Below are positions 16,482 through 25,549 of a stretch of DNA of 64,000 nt, piece by piece; the stretch's first letter is position 1; every line of letters starts with the position of its first letter. The notes beneath the pieces were generated by a model. The model ran no database searches. It had not been told where the DNA came from and was given only the letters and a program-made list of their open reading frames with translations. The position numbers and the translations under genes were made by a program. Source of the DNA: an uncultured Alphaproteobacteria bacterium (lineage in GTDB: Bacteria; Pseudomonadota; Alphaproteobacteria; RF32; CAG-239); NCBI GenBank assembly GCA_910577095.1, contig CAJTLY010000006.1, positions 51,898 to 115,897 on the forward strand. The letters are read 5' to 3'.

Positions 16482-19400
16482 TTAACGCAACTTGCCCTTC
16501 AGCGGCGGACGTCCGAGCTTTTCGGCCCGTTTGCCGATTTTTCGACGCAGAACATTTTCTTCGTCAAACCTTTCGCCGATCATGGCAAACATCATCGGCA
16601 CAAATAAGGTTGCAACAAAGGTTGATAAAATCATGCCGCCGATCATCCCGGTTCCGATCGCATGACGGCTGCCGGCACCGGCGCCGGTGGAAACCGCCAG
16701 CGGCAAAACGCCGAAGGTAAACGCCAGCGAAGTCATCACAATCGGCCGAAACCGCAGTTTGGCCGCACTGATGGCCGCTTCGGCATAGGTCATGCCGTTT
16801 TGCACCTGCATCACCGCAAACTCGACGATCAAAATCGCGTTTTTGGCCGCCAGACCGATCAGGGTTACCAAGCCGACCTGAAAATAAAGATCGTTTTGAA
16901 TGCCCCGCATATACACGGCCAACAAGGCGCCCAACACCGCAAACGGCACCGACAAAATGACTACAAACGGCAACGACCATTTTTCATACTGGGCCGCCAA
17001 AATCAAAAAGATCATGATCAAGCCAAACACAAAGGCCTGCGTCGAAGCGCCGCCGGTCAGTTTTTCCTGATAAGCCGACCCGATCCACGACAACGAATAG
17101 CCGCTTCCCAACACTTCCGCCGCAACCTGTTCCATCGCCGCAATCGCCTGACCGGAGGAATAGCCGCTTGCCGGATCGCCTAAAACTTTGGCCGCCGGAA
17201 AAATATTGAACCGGTTGACCAGTTCTGGACCGGTCACCCGTTCGACATGCAAAAGGGTAGACAACGGCACCAGCTGGCCGCTGTTAGACTTGACATATAC
17301 ATAGCGCAAATCGTCGGGCGTCCGCCGGAACTTGGCTTCCGATTGCAAAGTCACCCGGAAGTTGCGTCCCATGTAGGTAAAGTCATTAATGTACAAATTG
17401 CCGAAGGTCGACTGCATCACCGCATAAATCGCATTGATCGGCACGTTGAGTATTCTGGCTTTTTCACGGTCCAGATCAACCCGATACTGCGGCGTGCTGA
17501 CCGAAAAAGTGGTACGAACATTGTCCAACTCGGGACGTTCGTTGGCCACGGCAACAAATTCCCTCACCTTTTCCATCAGTTCTTCCGAACTTTTGCCGCC
17601 GCGATTCTGAACATAACCTTCAAAACCGCCGGCCGTACTCATTCCCATAATCGGCGGCATCGAAAAAGCATAGCCGATTCCCTCCGGCTGGCTCATGCCG
17701 TATCCGGTATAGAGCTGAGCCAGAGCTTCTGCCGACTGGCCCGGCCCTTTGCGCTGATCCCAGTCCTTGAGCACGATAAAGCTCAGAGCCGAATAAGTGT
17801 TCTGGCTCGAAGAAAGAATGTTGAAACCGTTAATCGTCAACACATCCTGCAAGTCCGGACTTTTCCTCAACATACCGCCGACGGTGTTGGTAAAATTAGT
17901 CGTCCGTTTCAGCGAAGAAGCCTCGGGCATGCTGTACGACATCAGCAGTGTTCCCTGATCTTCGTTCGGCACCAGACCGCCGGGAACGACCTTAAACAGC
18001 AGCAGAATCAGCGCCGTCACGCCCAGAAAGCTGACCACCGCCGTTTTGCGGTGCTTAAGGAAAAACCGAACCCCTGCCAGATAAAGGTTGGTTGCCGCCT
18101 CAAAAAAGTTGTCAAACCATTTGAAGAATCCATGCGGCTGCTTGTGTTCACGCACCGGTTTAATAATCAGGGCACATAACGCCGGCGTCAGCGTCAACGC
18201 CACAAAAGCGGAAATCAGCACCGAAACCGCAATCGTCACCGAAAACTGTTTATACATCACCCCGGTCATGCCGCCTAAGAAGGCAATCGGCAAAAATACC
18301 GACGACAGCACCAAAGCCACCGCAACCACCGGCCCCGACACTTCCTGCATCGCTTTGACGGCAGCCTCGCGCGGCGACAGTTTTTCTTCGCTCATCAGAC
18401 GTTCGACGTTTTCCAACACGATAATCGCATCGTCCACCACAATACCGATCGCCAGAATCAATCCGAACAACGTCAGCAGATTGATCGAGAAACCCAGCAC
18501 ATACATACCGGCAAAAGCGCCGATGATTGACACCGGCACCGCCAAAATCGGAATCAGGGTCGCCCGCATGTTCTGCAAAAACAAATAAACAACCGCAATA
18601 ACCAGCAGCACCGCTTCAAAAAACGTATGAATCACTTCATTGATCGAAACGTCGACGAACACGGTGGTGTCATATGGAATTTCGTAGGATATCCCCTCAG
18701 GAAAATTCTTTGCGACTTCCGCCATTTTCTGCTTGACCAGACCGGCGGTTTCCAACGCGTTGGCGCCCGGTTGCAGATAGATCGCAAAAGCGACCGCCGG
18801 TTCGCCGTTAAAGAAGGAGTTGACACTGTAGTCCTGAGCGCCCAGTTCAATCCGCGCCACGTCTTTCAGGCGCAAAATACCGCCCTTGTCATCGCTTTTA
18901 AGAATGATGTTGCCGAATTCCTTTTCGTCGACCAACCGTCCTTTGGTATTGACCGAATAGGTATAGGGCAGATATTCGTCGAGCGGTTCCTGTCCGAACT
19001 GTCCGGCGGCAAACTGCGAGTTCTGTTCCTGTACCGCGGCAATCACGTCTTGCGGCGTCAGGTTAAAGTCGGCCAGTTTGTCGGGAGACAATAAAATCCG
19101 CATCGAATAGTCCTGAGAAGCAAACAGCGACGCGCTGCCCACCCCTTTGATACGGCGAATTTCATCCAAAACGTTCAATAAGGTATAGTTGGAAACAAAA
19201 ATGGTATCGTATTGCGGCGACGACGACTTCATTGTCACCACCTGCAAAATCGCATTCGACTTTTGTTCGACCTTAACGCCCTGTTTTGTGACTTCGGCCG
19301 GCAGTTTTGAGGTCGCCGCCTGCACCTTGTTGTTGACGTCAATGGTCGCCTGGTCGGGATCGGTACCGATGTCAAAAACCACCCCGATGGTCAGATAGCC

Positions 19401-19658
19401 TTGGGAAGTGGCGTTGGAATACATATAGATCATATTCTTGACACCGTTAATTTCCTGCTCGATCGGCGCCGCAACCGTATCCGCCAACACCTCGGCGGTA
19501 GCGCCGGGATAAATTGCCGTGATTTGAATTTCGGTCGGAACAATATTCGGATATTGCTCAATCGGCAGGACCTTCATTGATACCAGCCCCGCCAGTATAA
19601 AAATCAGTGAGACAACCGTCGCAAAAATCGGCCGGTCAATAAAAAATTTTGAAAACAT
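16482..19658 (-). CDS. RND multidrug efflux pump, inner-membrane subunit (HAE1/AcrB type)
   Basis: Proton-driven drug exporter, 1058 residues. Opening 'MFSKFFIDRPIFATVVSLIFILAGLVS' and 'LPIEQYPNIVPTEIQITAIYPGA' are typical HAE1 features. Helix 4 'GLILAIGIVVDDAIIVLENVERLM' has the Asp pair used for proton relay, and the C-terminal half carries 'LVTLIGLAAKNAILIVEFA' with its Lys. It has the expected twelve membrane segments and two large periplasmic loops. It follows the adaptor gene by 16 bases, so one operon. No TolC-like outer-membrane channel is encoded nearby; one from elsewhere must be used. Confidence 0.95.
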   Translation of the reverse strand: MFSKFFIDRPIFATVVSLIFILAGLVSMKVLPIEQYPNIVPTEIQITAIYPGATAEVLADTVAAPIEQEINGVKNMIYMYSNATSQGYLTIGVVFDIGTDPDQATIDVNNKVQAATSKLPAEVTKQGVKVEQKSNAILQVVTMKSSSPQYDTIFVSNYTLLNVLDEIRRIKGVGSASLFASQDYSMRILLSPDKLADFNLTPQDVIAAVQEQNSQFAAGQFGQEPLDEYLPYTYSVNTKGRLVDEKEFGNIILKSDDKGGILRLKDVARIELGAQDYSVNSFFNGEPAVAFAIYLQPGANALETAGLVKQKMAEVAKNFPEGISYEIPYDTTVFVDVSINEVIHTFFEAVLLVIAVVYLFLQNMRATLIPILAVPVSIIGAFAGMYVLGFSINLLTLFGLILAIGIVVDDAIIVLENVERLMSEEKLSPREAAVKAMQEVSGPVVAVALVLSSVFLPIAFLGGMTGVMYKQFSVTIAVSVLISAFVALTLTPALCALIIKPVREHKQPHGFFKWFDNFFEAATNLYLAGVRFFLKHRKTAVVSFLGVTALILLLFKVVPGGLVPNEDQGTLLMSYSMPEASSLKRTTNFTNTVGGMLRKSPDLQDVLTINGFNILSSSQNTYSALSFIVLKDWDQRKGPGQSAEALAQLYTGYGMSQPEGIGYAFSMPPIMGMSTAGGFEGYVQNRGGKSSEELMEKVREFVAVANERPELDNVRTTFSVSTPQYRVDLDREKARILNVPINAIYAVMQSTFGNLYINDFTYMGRNFRVTLQSEAKFRRTPDDLRYVYVKSNSGQLVPLSTLLHVERVTGPELVNRFNIFPAAKVLGDPASGYSSGQAIAAMEQVAAEVLGSGYSLSWIGSAYQEKLTGGASTQAFVFGLIMIFLILAAQYEKWSLPFVVILSVPFAVLGALLAVYMRGIQNDLYFQVGLVTLIGLAAKNAILIVEFAVMQVQNGMTYAEAAISAAKLRFRPIVMTSLAFTFGVLPLAVSTGAGAGSRHAIGTGMIGGMILSTFVATLFVPMMFAMIGERFDEENVLRRKIGKRAEKLGRPPLKGKLR

Positions 19659-19674
19659 GGTATTTCCTTTCGCT

Positions 19675-20832
19675 TTACTTGCTCAGCGTTGCCGGCGTTT
19701 CCGTTTCCTCAACCGGGCGTACCGTCATTCCGGGACGAATCTTCATCAGATTGCTGACGATAACGCGATCTCCCGCTTTCAGGCCGCTGTCGACAATCCA
19801 GCCTCCTTCCCGAGTCATCAGACCGGTGTGAATATTGACCATTTCCACCATATTTTTATTATTCAGAACATAAACATACGAACCGTTGGCACCCTGCATA
19901 ATCGCTTCCTGCGGTACGATCAGGGCATTAACCCGGGTCAGGCCTTCCATAACCAGACGCAAAAACTGTCCCGGTTTTAAACGCTTTTTCGGATTCGGAA
20001 AAACCGCTCGCAGCTTGATGGTTCCGGTTCCTTCGTCAATTCCCGAATTAATGAAGTTGATTTGTCCAGCCAACGGGTATTCGGTATCATTGCTGAATTT
20101 TACTTTGGCCGTAATTTCGCTCTTGTTTTCCGGATTGCGGATCAACCCGTTGTCCACCATGTTGGCCAGCGACATCATCTCGCTCTCCGAAGCCGAAAAA
20201 ATAACATAAATCGGATCCAGCTGGGTAATGTTGGTCAAAAGCCCGGTGGCCGAAATCAGACTTCCTTCCGACTGGGCTTCCATTCCGGTTACGCCGCTGA
20301 TCGGCGCTTTCACTTTGGTATAGTCAAAATTAAGCTGAGCCGTTTCCACTTCCGATTCGGCCATCTGAACCGCTGCCTTTTGCGCTTCCAGTTCCGCCAT
20401 TGCTTCATCGCGGGACTTTTCGCTCACGACCTGCTGTTTATACAGTTTGGCAATCCTTTCCCAATCGTTTTCGGCACGGTGAAGCTGAGCCTTGGCTTTA
20501 GCCAGATTGGCTTTGGCATTGTTCAGCTGCGCACGGTATTGTTCGGGATCAATTTCAAACAAAACGTCACCTTCCCGAACTTCCGAACCCTCGACGTAAT
20601 TCTTTTTCAACAGAATGCCGCCGACCCGGGCCCTCACTTCGGTTTCTTTGTATCCCTGCGCGCGCGCCGAGAATTCAAAACTGAGGGGAACGTCATGCGG
20701 TTCGACTTTCATTACCTCCACCGACATCATTTCCTGACCGGCAGACGCCTGCCGCGATTTCTCTTCTTTGCAGGCGCAAAGGGCCAACACCAAAAACAGT
20801 CCGGTAAACAACTTGCTTTTTTTCAACATCAC
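19675..20832 (-). CDS. RND efflux membrane-fusion lipoprotein (AcrA-like)
   Basis: Periplasmic adaptor of the RND pump, 385 residues. The N-terminus ends in a lipobox, 'FLVLALCACKEE', so it is probably lipid-anchored at the second Cys. 'SFEFSARAQGYKETEVRARVGGILLKKNYVEGSEVREGDVLFEIDP' is the biotinyl-lipoyl half; a coiled-coil hairpin follows (NNAKANLAKAKAQLHRAENDW...), then the second lipoyl half 'VKAPISGVTGMEAQSEGSLI'. First gene of the pair with the RND pump. Confidence 0.93.
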   Translation of the reverse strand: MMLKKSKLFTGLFLVLALCACKEEKSRQASAGQEMMSVEVMKVEPHDVPLSFEFSARAQGYKETEVRARVGGILLKKNYVEGSEVREGDVLFEIDPEQYRAQLNNAKANLAKAKAQLHRAENDWERIAKLYKQQVVSEKSRDEAMAELEAQKAAVQMAESEVETAQLNFDYTKVKAPISGVTGMEAQSEGSLISATGLLTNITQLDPIYVIFSASESEMMSLANMVDNGLIRNPENKSEITAKVKFSNDTEYPLAGQINFINSGIDEGTGTIKLRAVFPNPKKRLKPGQFLRLVMEGLTRVNALIVPQEAIMQGANGSYVYVLNNKNMVEMVNIHTGLMTREGGWIVDSGLKAGDRVIVSNLMKIRPGMTVRPVEETETPATLSK

Positions 20833-20945
20833 ATAACCTTTCCTAATTTATAATGCCGCTGAATTTCTTAATAACATAAACTGTTTTTTTATTTCCGTCA
20901 TCTCTTTTTTACAACCGTCCGAGTTTTTGACCGGCACGAGGCATT

Positions 20946-22283
20946 TTAAAAACCTCTGCCGGAAAAATGCCGCCGCGGCTGCGGTTTGGCCTTCTTGCCA
21001 AACCACAGATAACAGACAAACAAGAACAGCAGAACCCGCGAGACCGGCATCGCCAGCCAAACGCCGTCCATGCCGAACCACAAAGGCAGCGTAAACAGAC
21101 ATAACGGCAAGGCAACAAAAGCGTCGCCGTAAATCAGCAGCGACGAATCAACAATTTTTCCGGTTGCCTGATAATAATAACCGGCCACCCGCACCACGCC
21201 CAACAAGATAAATGCGGTCGAACTGATGACCAACCCGTGCGCGGCCAAGGCTGCCGCCTCGCCGTGAAGATTAAACCATCCCGGAAAAACGTTATGTCCG
21301 GCAACCGAAACGCCGGTCATCACAATTCCCAACCCGAAGGCCGTATAATATCCCATATTGCCGATAATATTCTGACGACGATAGCGGCGGCCGCCGTACA
21401 AATAAGCGACCAAAGGCTGCACGCCGAGAGAAAGTCCGGTCATTAAAAGAGAACCGAGAGATTCCACCGCACCGACAAAAGTATACGCCGCCAGACCGTT
21501 CACCTGACCGTATTTCAACGACTGGTAATTATGGAAAAACAGCATCGCAATGATCGACAGCTGGTTGCCCAACGACGGAAAACCGTTAACCAGAATACTT
21601 TTCAAATATTTAAACTTCAGTTTGAACATGGCCCGGTCAAACCGCAACTCGGTATAACCGGTGGTAAAATACACCAGCCCCGCCACTGCTATCACAACCT
21701 GAGAAACCACGGTCGCATACGCGGCGCCGGCAATGCCGCCGCCCAGCGGAAAAATAAACCAATAGTCAAGCACCACATTAAGCAGCAATCCGCAAATCAT
21801 CAGCCACATTGACAACACCGGTCGGCCGTCGTTGCGGATAACCGACAACATCGCCGTCACCAGCATATAGGCCAAATTGCCGACAATCAAAATCCGCGCA
21901 TACCTTACCGCCCCCGGAATCAATTCGTCCGAAGCGCCGAAAAGCCGTAAAATATCAACCAGCCATATATAAACCGGCACTGTCATCGCCGCGCTGAAAA
22001 CTGCCTGCCACACCAGCATGTTGGCAAAACTGCAACGGGCCCGGCGAAGATCACCGTTGCCCCGCGACTGCGAAACGATAATTGCCGCCCCGGTACCGAG
22101 CATATCGCCGACAGCGCCAAACAGCATCACCAGCGGCCAGGTAACCGCGACCGAAGCCAACCCGAGTTCTCCCGCGCTCCAACCGATAAAGATCGTGTCG
22201 ACAATACTGTAAGAACCGACGATCAGCATCCCGATCATCGACGGCAAAACATACGACAAAAACAATTTTGTATTCTTCTTCAT
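20946..22283 (-). CDS. MATE-family efflux transporter
   Basis: Multidrug/toxin exporter of about 445 residues with twelve hydrophobic segments. N-terminal 'LFLSYVLPSMIGMLIVGSYSIVDTIFIG' and 'MLFGAVGDMLGTGAAIIVSQSRGNGD' are typical of the MATE fold, as are 'GFPSLGNQLSIIAM' and 'GLSLGVQPLVAYLYGGRR' from the second half. Start taken at 22283 (MKKNTKLF); the upstream in-frame extension to 22394 looks non-coding. Cation coupling (H+ or Na+) cannot be told. Confidence 0.9.
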   Translation of the reverse strand: MKKNTKLFLSYVLPSMIGMLIVGSYSIVDTIFIGWSAGELGLASVAVTWPLVMLFGAVGDMLGTGAAIIVSQSRGNGDLRRARCSFANMLVWQAVFSAAMTVPVYIWLVDILRLFGASDELIPGAVRYARILIVGNLAYMLVTAMLSVIRNDGRPVLSMWLMICGLLLNVVLDYWFIFPLGGGIAGAAYATVVSQVVIAVAGLVYFTTGYTELRFDRAMFKLKFKYLKSILVNGFPSLGNQLSIIAMLFFHNYQSLKYGQVNGLAAYTFVGAVESLGSLLMTGLSLGVQPLVAYLYGGRRYRRQNIIGNMGYYTAFGLGIVMTGVSVAGHNVFPGWFNLHGEAAALAAHGLVISSTAFILLGVVRVAGYYYQATGKIVDSSLLIYGDAFVALPLCLFTLPLWFGMDGVWLAMPVSRVLLFLFVCYLWFGKKAKPQPRRHFSGRGF

Positions 22284-22425
22284 AAACTCACCGGAAAAGA
22301 TATCGTTAAATTTTGTGTCACGGCAGTACCCTTCTCCCGCCGTTTCTCCCTTGTTTAATGCAAACCACTCCAAAAAGCAAACCTTATCTTGCACGCCGCC
22401 GCCGATTTCAAACAGTTTATTTTTA

Positions 22426-22454
22426 TTGAAAAAAACAAATATTCCGTGTAAAGT
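22426..22454 (+). promoter_or_regulatory. sigma70-like promoter opening the defence island
   Basis: TTGAAA at 22426-22431 and TAAAGT at 22449-22454 with a 17-base spacer, 42 bases ahead of the DUF262 gene. It could drive both that gene and cas1. Confidence 0.5.
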
Positions 22455-22495
22455 GAAACAAATTCATACCAAACTTTTTACGACTGGAAAATGCG

Positions 22496-24586
22496 ATGGA
22501 CGCCGGAAAACTATGGATGCTGCAAGATTTTATCGGAACCAACAAGGTGTTATTCAAAATACCGGTTTACCAGCGAAATTACGATTGGTCCGACGTCAAC
22601 TGCAACAAACTGCTGGATGACATCAAACAAATTATCGATACCGGCGAAAAGCATTTTCTCGGAACTTTCGTTTACATGCCGATCGGCGGCGGATTTTCAT
22701 TAAAGGAATATATTATCATCGACGGCCAGCAACGGCTGACGACAATGATGATTTTGCTGAAAGCCCTGTCTGACCTCGCTCAGAAAAACGGTGACCCCTG
22801 CTGCGAGGAAATTGAGGAAATCTATTTGCACAACCGCCACTGCGCGGAACAATTCAAAATCAAACTGAAACCGGTTAAGTCCGACAACGAACAGTTTTTG
22901 GCGTTGCTGAAAAACAATACCGATGCCTTGGACGAAGAAGGGCATATCTTCACCAATTATGAAATCTGCCGCAAACGCCTCGAAAAATGGATCGCCTCCG
23001 GCATCACGCCTTCAGAAATTCATACGGCGCTGGAAAAACTGGAAATCGTCGAAATCTCCCTCACCAAAGGAGAAGACGACCCCCAGGTGATTTTTGAAAG
23101 CATTAATTCCACCGGTCTCGAACTGTCAAGCGCCGATTTAATCAGAAACTTTTTGCTGATGAACGCCGACAAACAAGAGGAACTGTACGAGAAATACTGG
23201 CTGTCCATTGAGAAAGCTCTCAAATCCGGCACCGATTATACCAACCTCAATCTGTTTTTCATGCAATATGTCATTTACAAAACCAATGCGCCGGTAAACT
23301 TGGGCTCTTTGTATCAAAAGTTTGTGAAATTGTTTAAAGACGGCGGATACACTCAGGAAAGCTGTCTCAAAGAACTGAAATATTATGCCGATATTTTCCG
23401 GGCTTTTGTCTTTGAGTGCTCCGACTATTCGGCGCCGATCCGCAAAATTCTGAAAAATCTCCGCCACTTAAAACAAACAACGAGTTATCCGTTTTTAATC
23501 CACGTTTTTGACGACTGTAAACAAGGCACGATCAACGAAAATACGCTGCGCCAAACGTTGGAACTGATCCTTTCTTATTTGCTGCGGCGGTCTGTTTGCG
23601 GCATTCCCTCCAACTCTTTGCGCGGTTTGTTTATCTACCTCTACAACCGCGTATTTAAAGTCGGCGCCAACAAAAAGAAATATTATCAGGCAATCAACAA
23701 ATTCCTTTTTACCGTGACTTCCAAAGACGCCATGCCGTCGGCAACTGATTTTGAAAGAGCGCTAAAGACCAACAACTTGTACGGTAACCTCTCCCTATGC
23801 AAATTCTTACTGACGGAAATTGAAAACGGCGACGGCAAAGAAACCCTCAATACCGAAACTCTGACGATTGAACATATTATGCCGCAAACCCTGAGCACCG
23901 ACTGGAGACATATTTCCGAACAAGATCACGAGCAGTACTTGCACACGCTGGGAAATTTGTCGGTTTCGGGCTATAATTCGGAACTGTCAAACAAAAGCTT
24001 TTCCGAAAAGAAAAAGATTATTGCCCAAAATTCCAAAGCGGTTATCCTCAACAGCGACGTTCTGAGTAAAGACAGTTGGAACATTGACAACATTAAAAGC
24101 CGTTCCGACCGCCTGGCACAAATCCTGATGCAAAAATACGATATCCAACGCGTTATCGACGACAGCATTGAGTTTGATGTTGTCAATACGATTACGCTTA
24201 ATGATTACAGCGACGTTACCGGCAAAAAACTGGTTACTTTCAAATTTGACGGAGAAACCTACCAGCAAAACAAATATGCTCTGATGCTTTTGGAAATGGT
24301 ACGGATCTTGGATCAACGGCATCCCGGCGTTTTGGAACGGCTGGCCCGGCAGAACTTTTCCCTCAACCCCCGATGCAAACGCTGCTATCTCAGCTGTAAA
24401 CGCGACAATATGTGGTCGCCATACGAAATTGAGCAAAAACCGGGAATTTTCATCGAATTGAATCTGTCATCTCAAAATGTGATGAGCTTCATCGATAAAC
24501 TGCTGGAACAATACGGAGAAGACAAATCGTCTTTTTCGATCTGTGTCATCGCCGAAGAAACCGACGATTCCGATATTGAGGAATAA
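22496..24586 (+). CDS. DUF262/DUF1524 protein, GmrSD-like (type IV restriction type)
   Basis: 696 residues. The N-terminal DUF262 (GmrS-like) domain is clear from 'FKIPVYQRNYDW' and 'IIDGQQRLTTMMILLKAL', the ParB-like nucleotide-binding motif. 'DDPQVIFESINSTGLELSSADLIRNFLL' continues it. The DUF1524 (GmrD-like) nuclease is at about residues 455-530: 'LTIEHIMPQTLS...LHTLGNLSVSGYNSELSNKSF', an H-N-N type His-Me nuclease site. A C-terminal part of about 140 residues was not recognised. Fused GmrSD proteins attack modified phage DNA; that role here is inference. It lies 46 bases ahead of cas1 on the same strand, so the two may share a transcript. Confidence 0.88.
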   Translation: MDAGKLWMLQDFIGTNKVLFKIPVYQRNYDWSDVNCNKLLDDIKQIIDTGEKHFLGTFVYMPIGGGFSLKEYIIIDGQQRLTTMMILLKALSDLAQKNGDPCCEEIEEIYLHNRHCAEQFKIKLKPVKSDNEQFLALLKNNTDALDEEGHIFTNYEICRKRLEKWIASGITPSEIHTALEKLEIVEISLTKGEDDPQVIFESINSTGLELSSADLIRNFLLMNADKQEELYEKYWLSIEKALKSGTDYTNLNLFFMQYVIYKTNAPVNLGSLYQKFVKLFKDGGYTQESCLKELKYYADIFRAFVFECSDYSAPIRKILKNLRHLKQTTSYPFLIHVFDDCKQGTINENTLRQTLELILSYLLRRSVCGIPSNSLRGLFIYLYNRVFKVGANKKKYYQAINKFLFTVTSKDAMPSATDFERALKTNNLYGNLSLCKFLLTEIENGDGKETLNTETLTIEHIMPQTLSTDWRHISEQDHEQYLHTLGNLSVSGYNSELSNKSFSEKKKIIAQNSKAVILNSDVLSKDSWNIDNIKSRSDRLAQILMQKYDIQRVIDDSIEFDVVNTITLNDYSDVTGKKLVTFKFDGETYQQNKYALMLLEMVRILDQRHPGVLERLARQNFSLNPRCKRCYLSCKRDNMWSPYEIEQKPGIFIELNLSSQNVMSFIDKLLEQYGEDKSSFSICVIAEETDDSDIEE

Positions 24587-24632
24587 ACATCAAAACAAAT
24601 GTCGTCACAAAATACAATCGAAGGCCGCTCCA

Positions 24633-25544
24633 ATGGACCGACAAATTATCGAAATATCAAACGATGGATTTAACCTTTCGCTCTACCGCGGATTTCTGGT
24701 GGTGGAAAACAAAAATCAAGGGTTAAAATCAGAAATTCCTTTGGACAATATCTTGGCTCTGGTCCTTTCGGCAAACAATGTATCCGTCACCAAAAACATA
24801 ATCAACGCCATTGCCGAACAGGGCGGAAATATCATATGCTGCGGCAAAAATTACCTTCCGACGGCCCTCACCACGCCCTACACCGGCCACTGGCTGGTCT
24901 CGTCACGGGTACGCCGACAGATAGACTGCTCCAAACCGCTGCAAAAAAATTTATGGAAAAGCATTGTTCAAAACAAAATTTTCAATCAAGCCAAAATACT
25001 GGAACATTTCTTTCCCCGGCATCCGCGCTTGGCCCGGCTAAAGCAACTGGCGCGTGAAACGCTCAGTAACGACGCTAAAAATAATGAAGGCACCGCCGCA
25101 GCAATTTATTTCAAATCTTTGTTCGGAAAAAACTTTGTCCGAGACCGCTTAGGCAACAATACCAACATCCTGCTCAACTACACTTATATCGTCTTGCGGG
25201 CCATGGTGGCCCGTTCGATTGCCGGCAACGGATTGTTGCCCTATTTGGGGTTGAAACATTGCACCAAGTCAAATCCGCTGCCATTGGTCGACGATTTAAT
25301 CGAGCCTTTCCGCGCCATCGCCGACAAAATCGTGTTTGAACAACTCAATCAACTGGTTAACATCGAACAAATCGAATTGACTCCCGAAATAAAAAGAAAT
25401 TTGACCAAAATTATTACTTTTCCGGTTTTAACCGACAAAGGATGCGTTCCCCTCAGTGAAGGAATTAATAACTTTGTAAGCAGCTTGGTCACAAGCTTCG
25501 AACTCAAAAAAGTGGTCTTGCAATACCCAACCATCCAATTATAA
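24633..25544 (+). CDS. cas1: CRISPR integrase Cas1, type II-C
   Basis: 303 residues. Opening 'MDRQIIEISNDGFNLSLYRGFLVVENK' matches type II Cas1. Metal-binding residues are E152 in 'NNEGTAAAIYF', H209 in 'GLKHCTKSNPLPLV' and D221/E224 in 'DDLIEPFR', all present, so it should be active in spacer integration with Cas2. I start it at the ATG at 24633; the frame is open back to 24543 inside the DUF262 gene but that part is not Cas1-like. Odd position: cas1 faces the array from the side away from cas9 and cas2 and is on the other strand. Confidence 0.93.
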   Translation: MDRQIIEISNDGFNLSLYRGFLVVENKNQGLKSEIPLDNILALVLSANNVSVTKNIINAIAEQGGNIICCGKNYLPTALTTPYTGHWLVSSRVRRQIDCSKPLQKNLWKSIVQNKIFNQAKILEHFFPRHPRLARLKQLARETLSNDAKNNEGTAAAIYFKSLFGKNFVRDRLGNNTNILLNYTYIVLRAMVARSIAGNGLLPYLGLKHCTKSNPLPLVDDLIEPFRAIADKIVFEQLNQLVNIEQIELTPEIKRNLTKIITFPVLTDKGCVPLSEGINNFVSSLVTSFELKKVVLQYPTIQL

Positions 25545-25549
25545 GAGTT

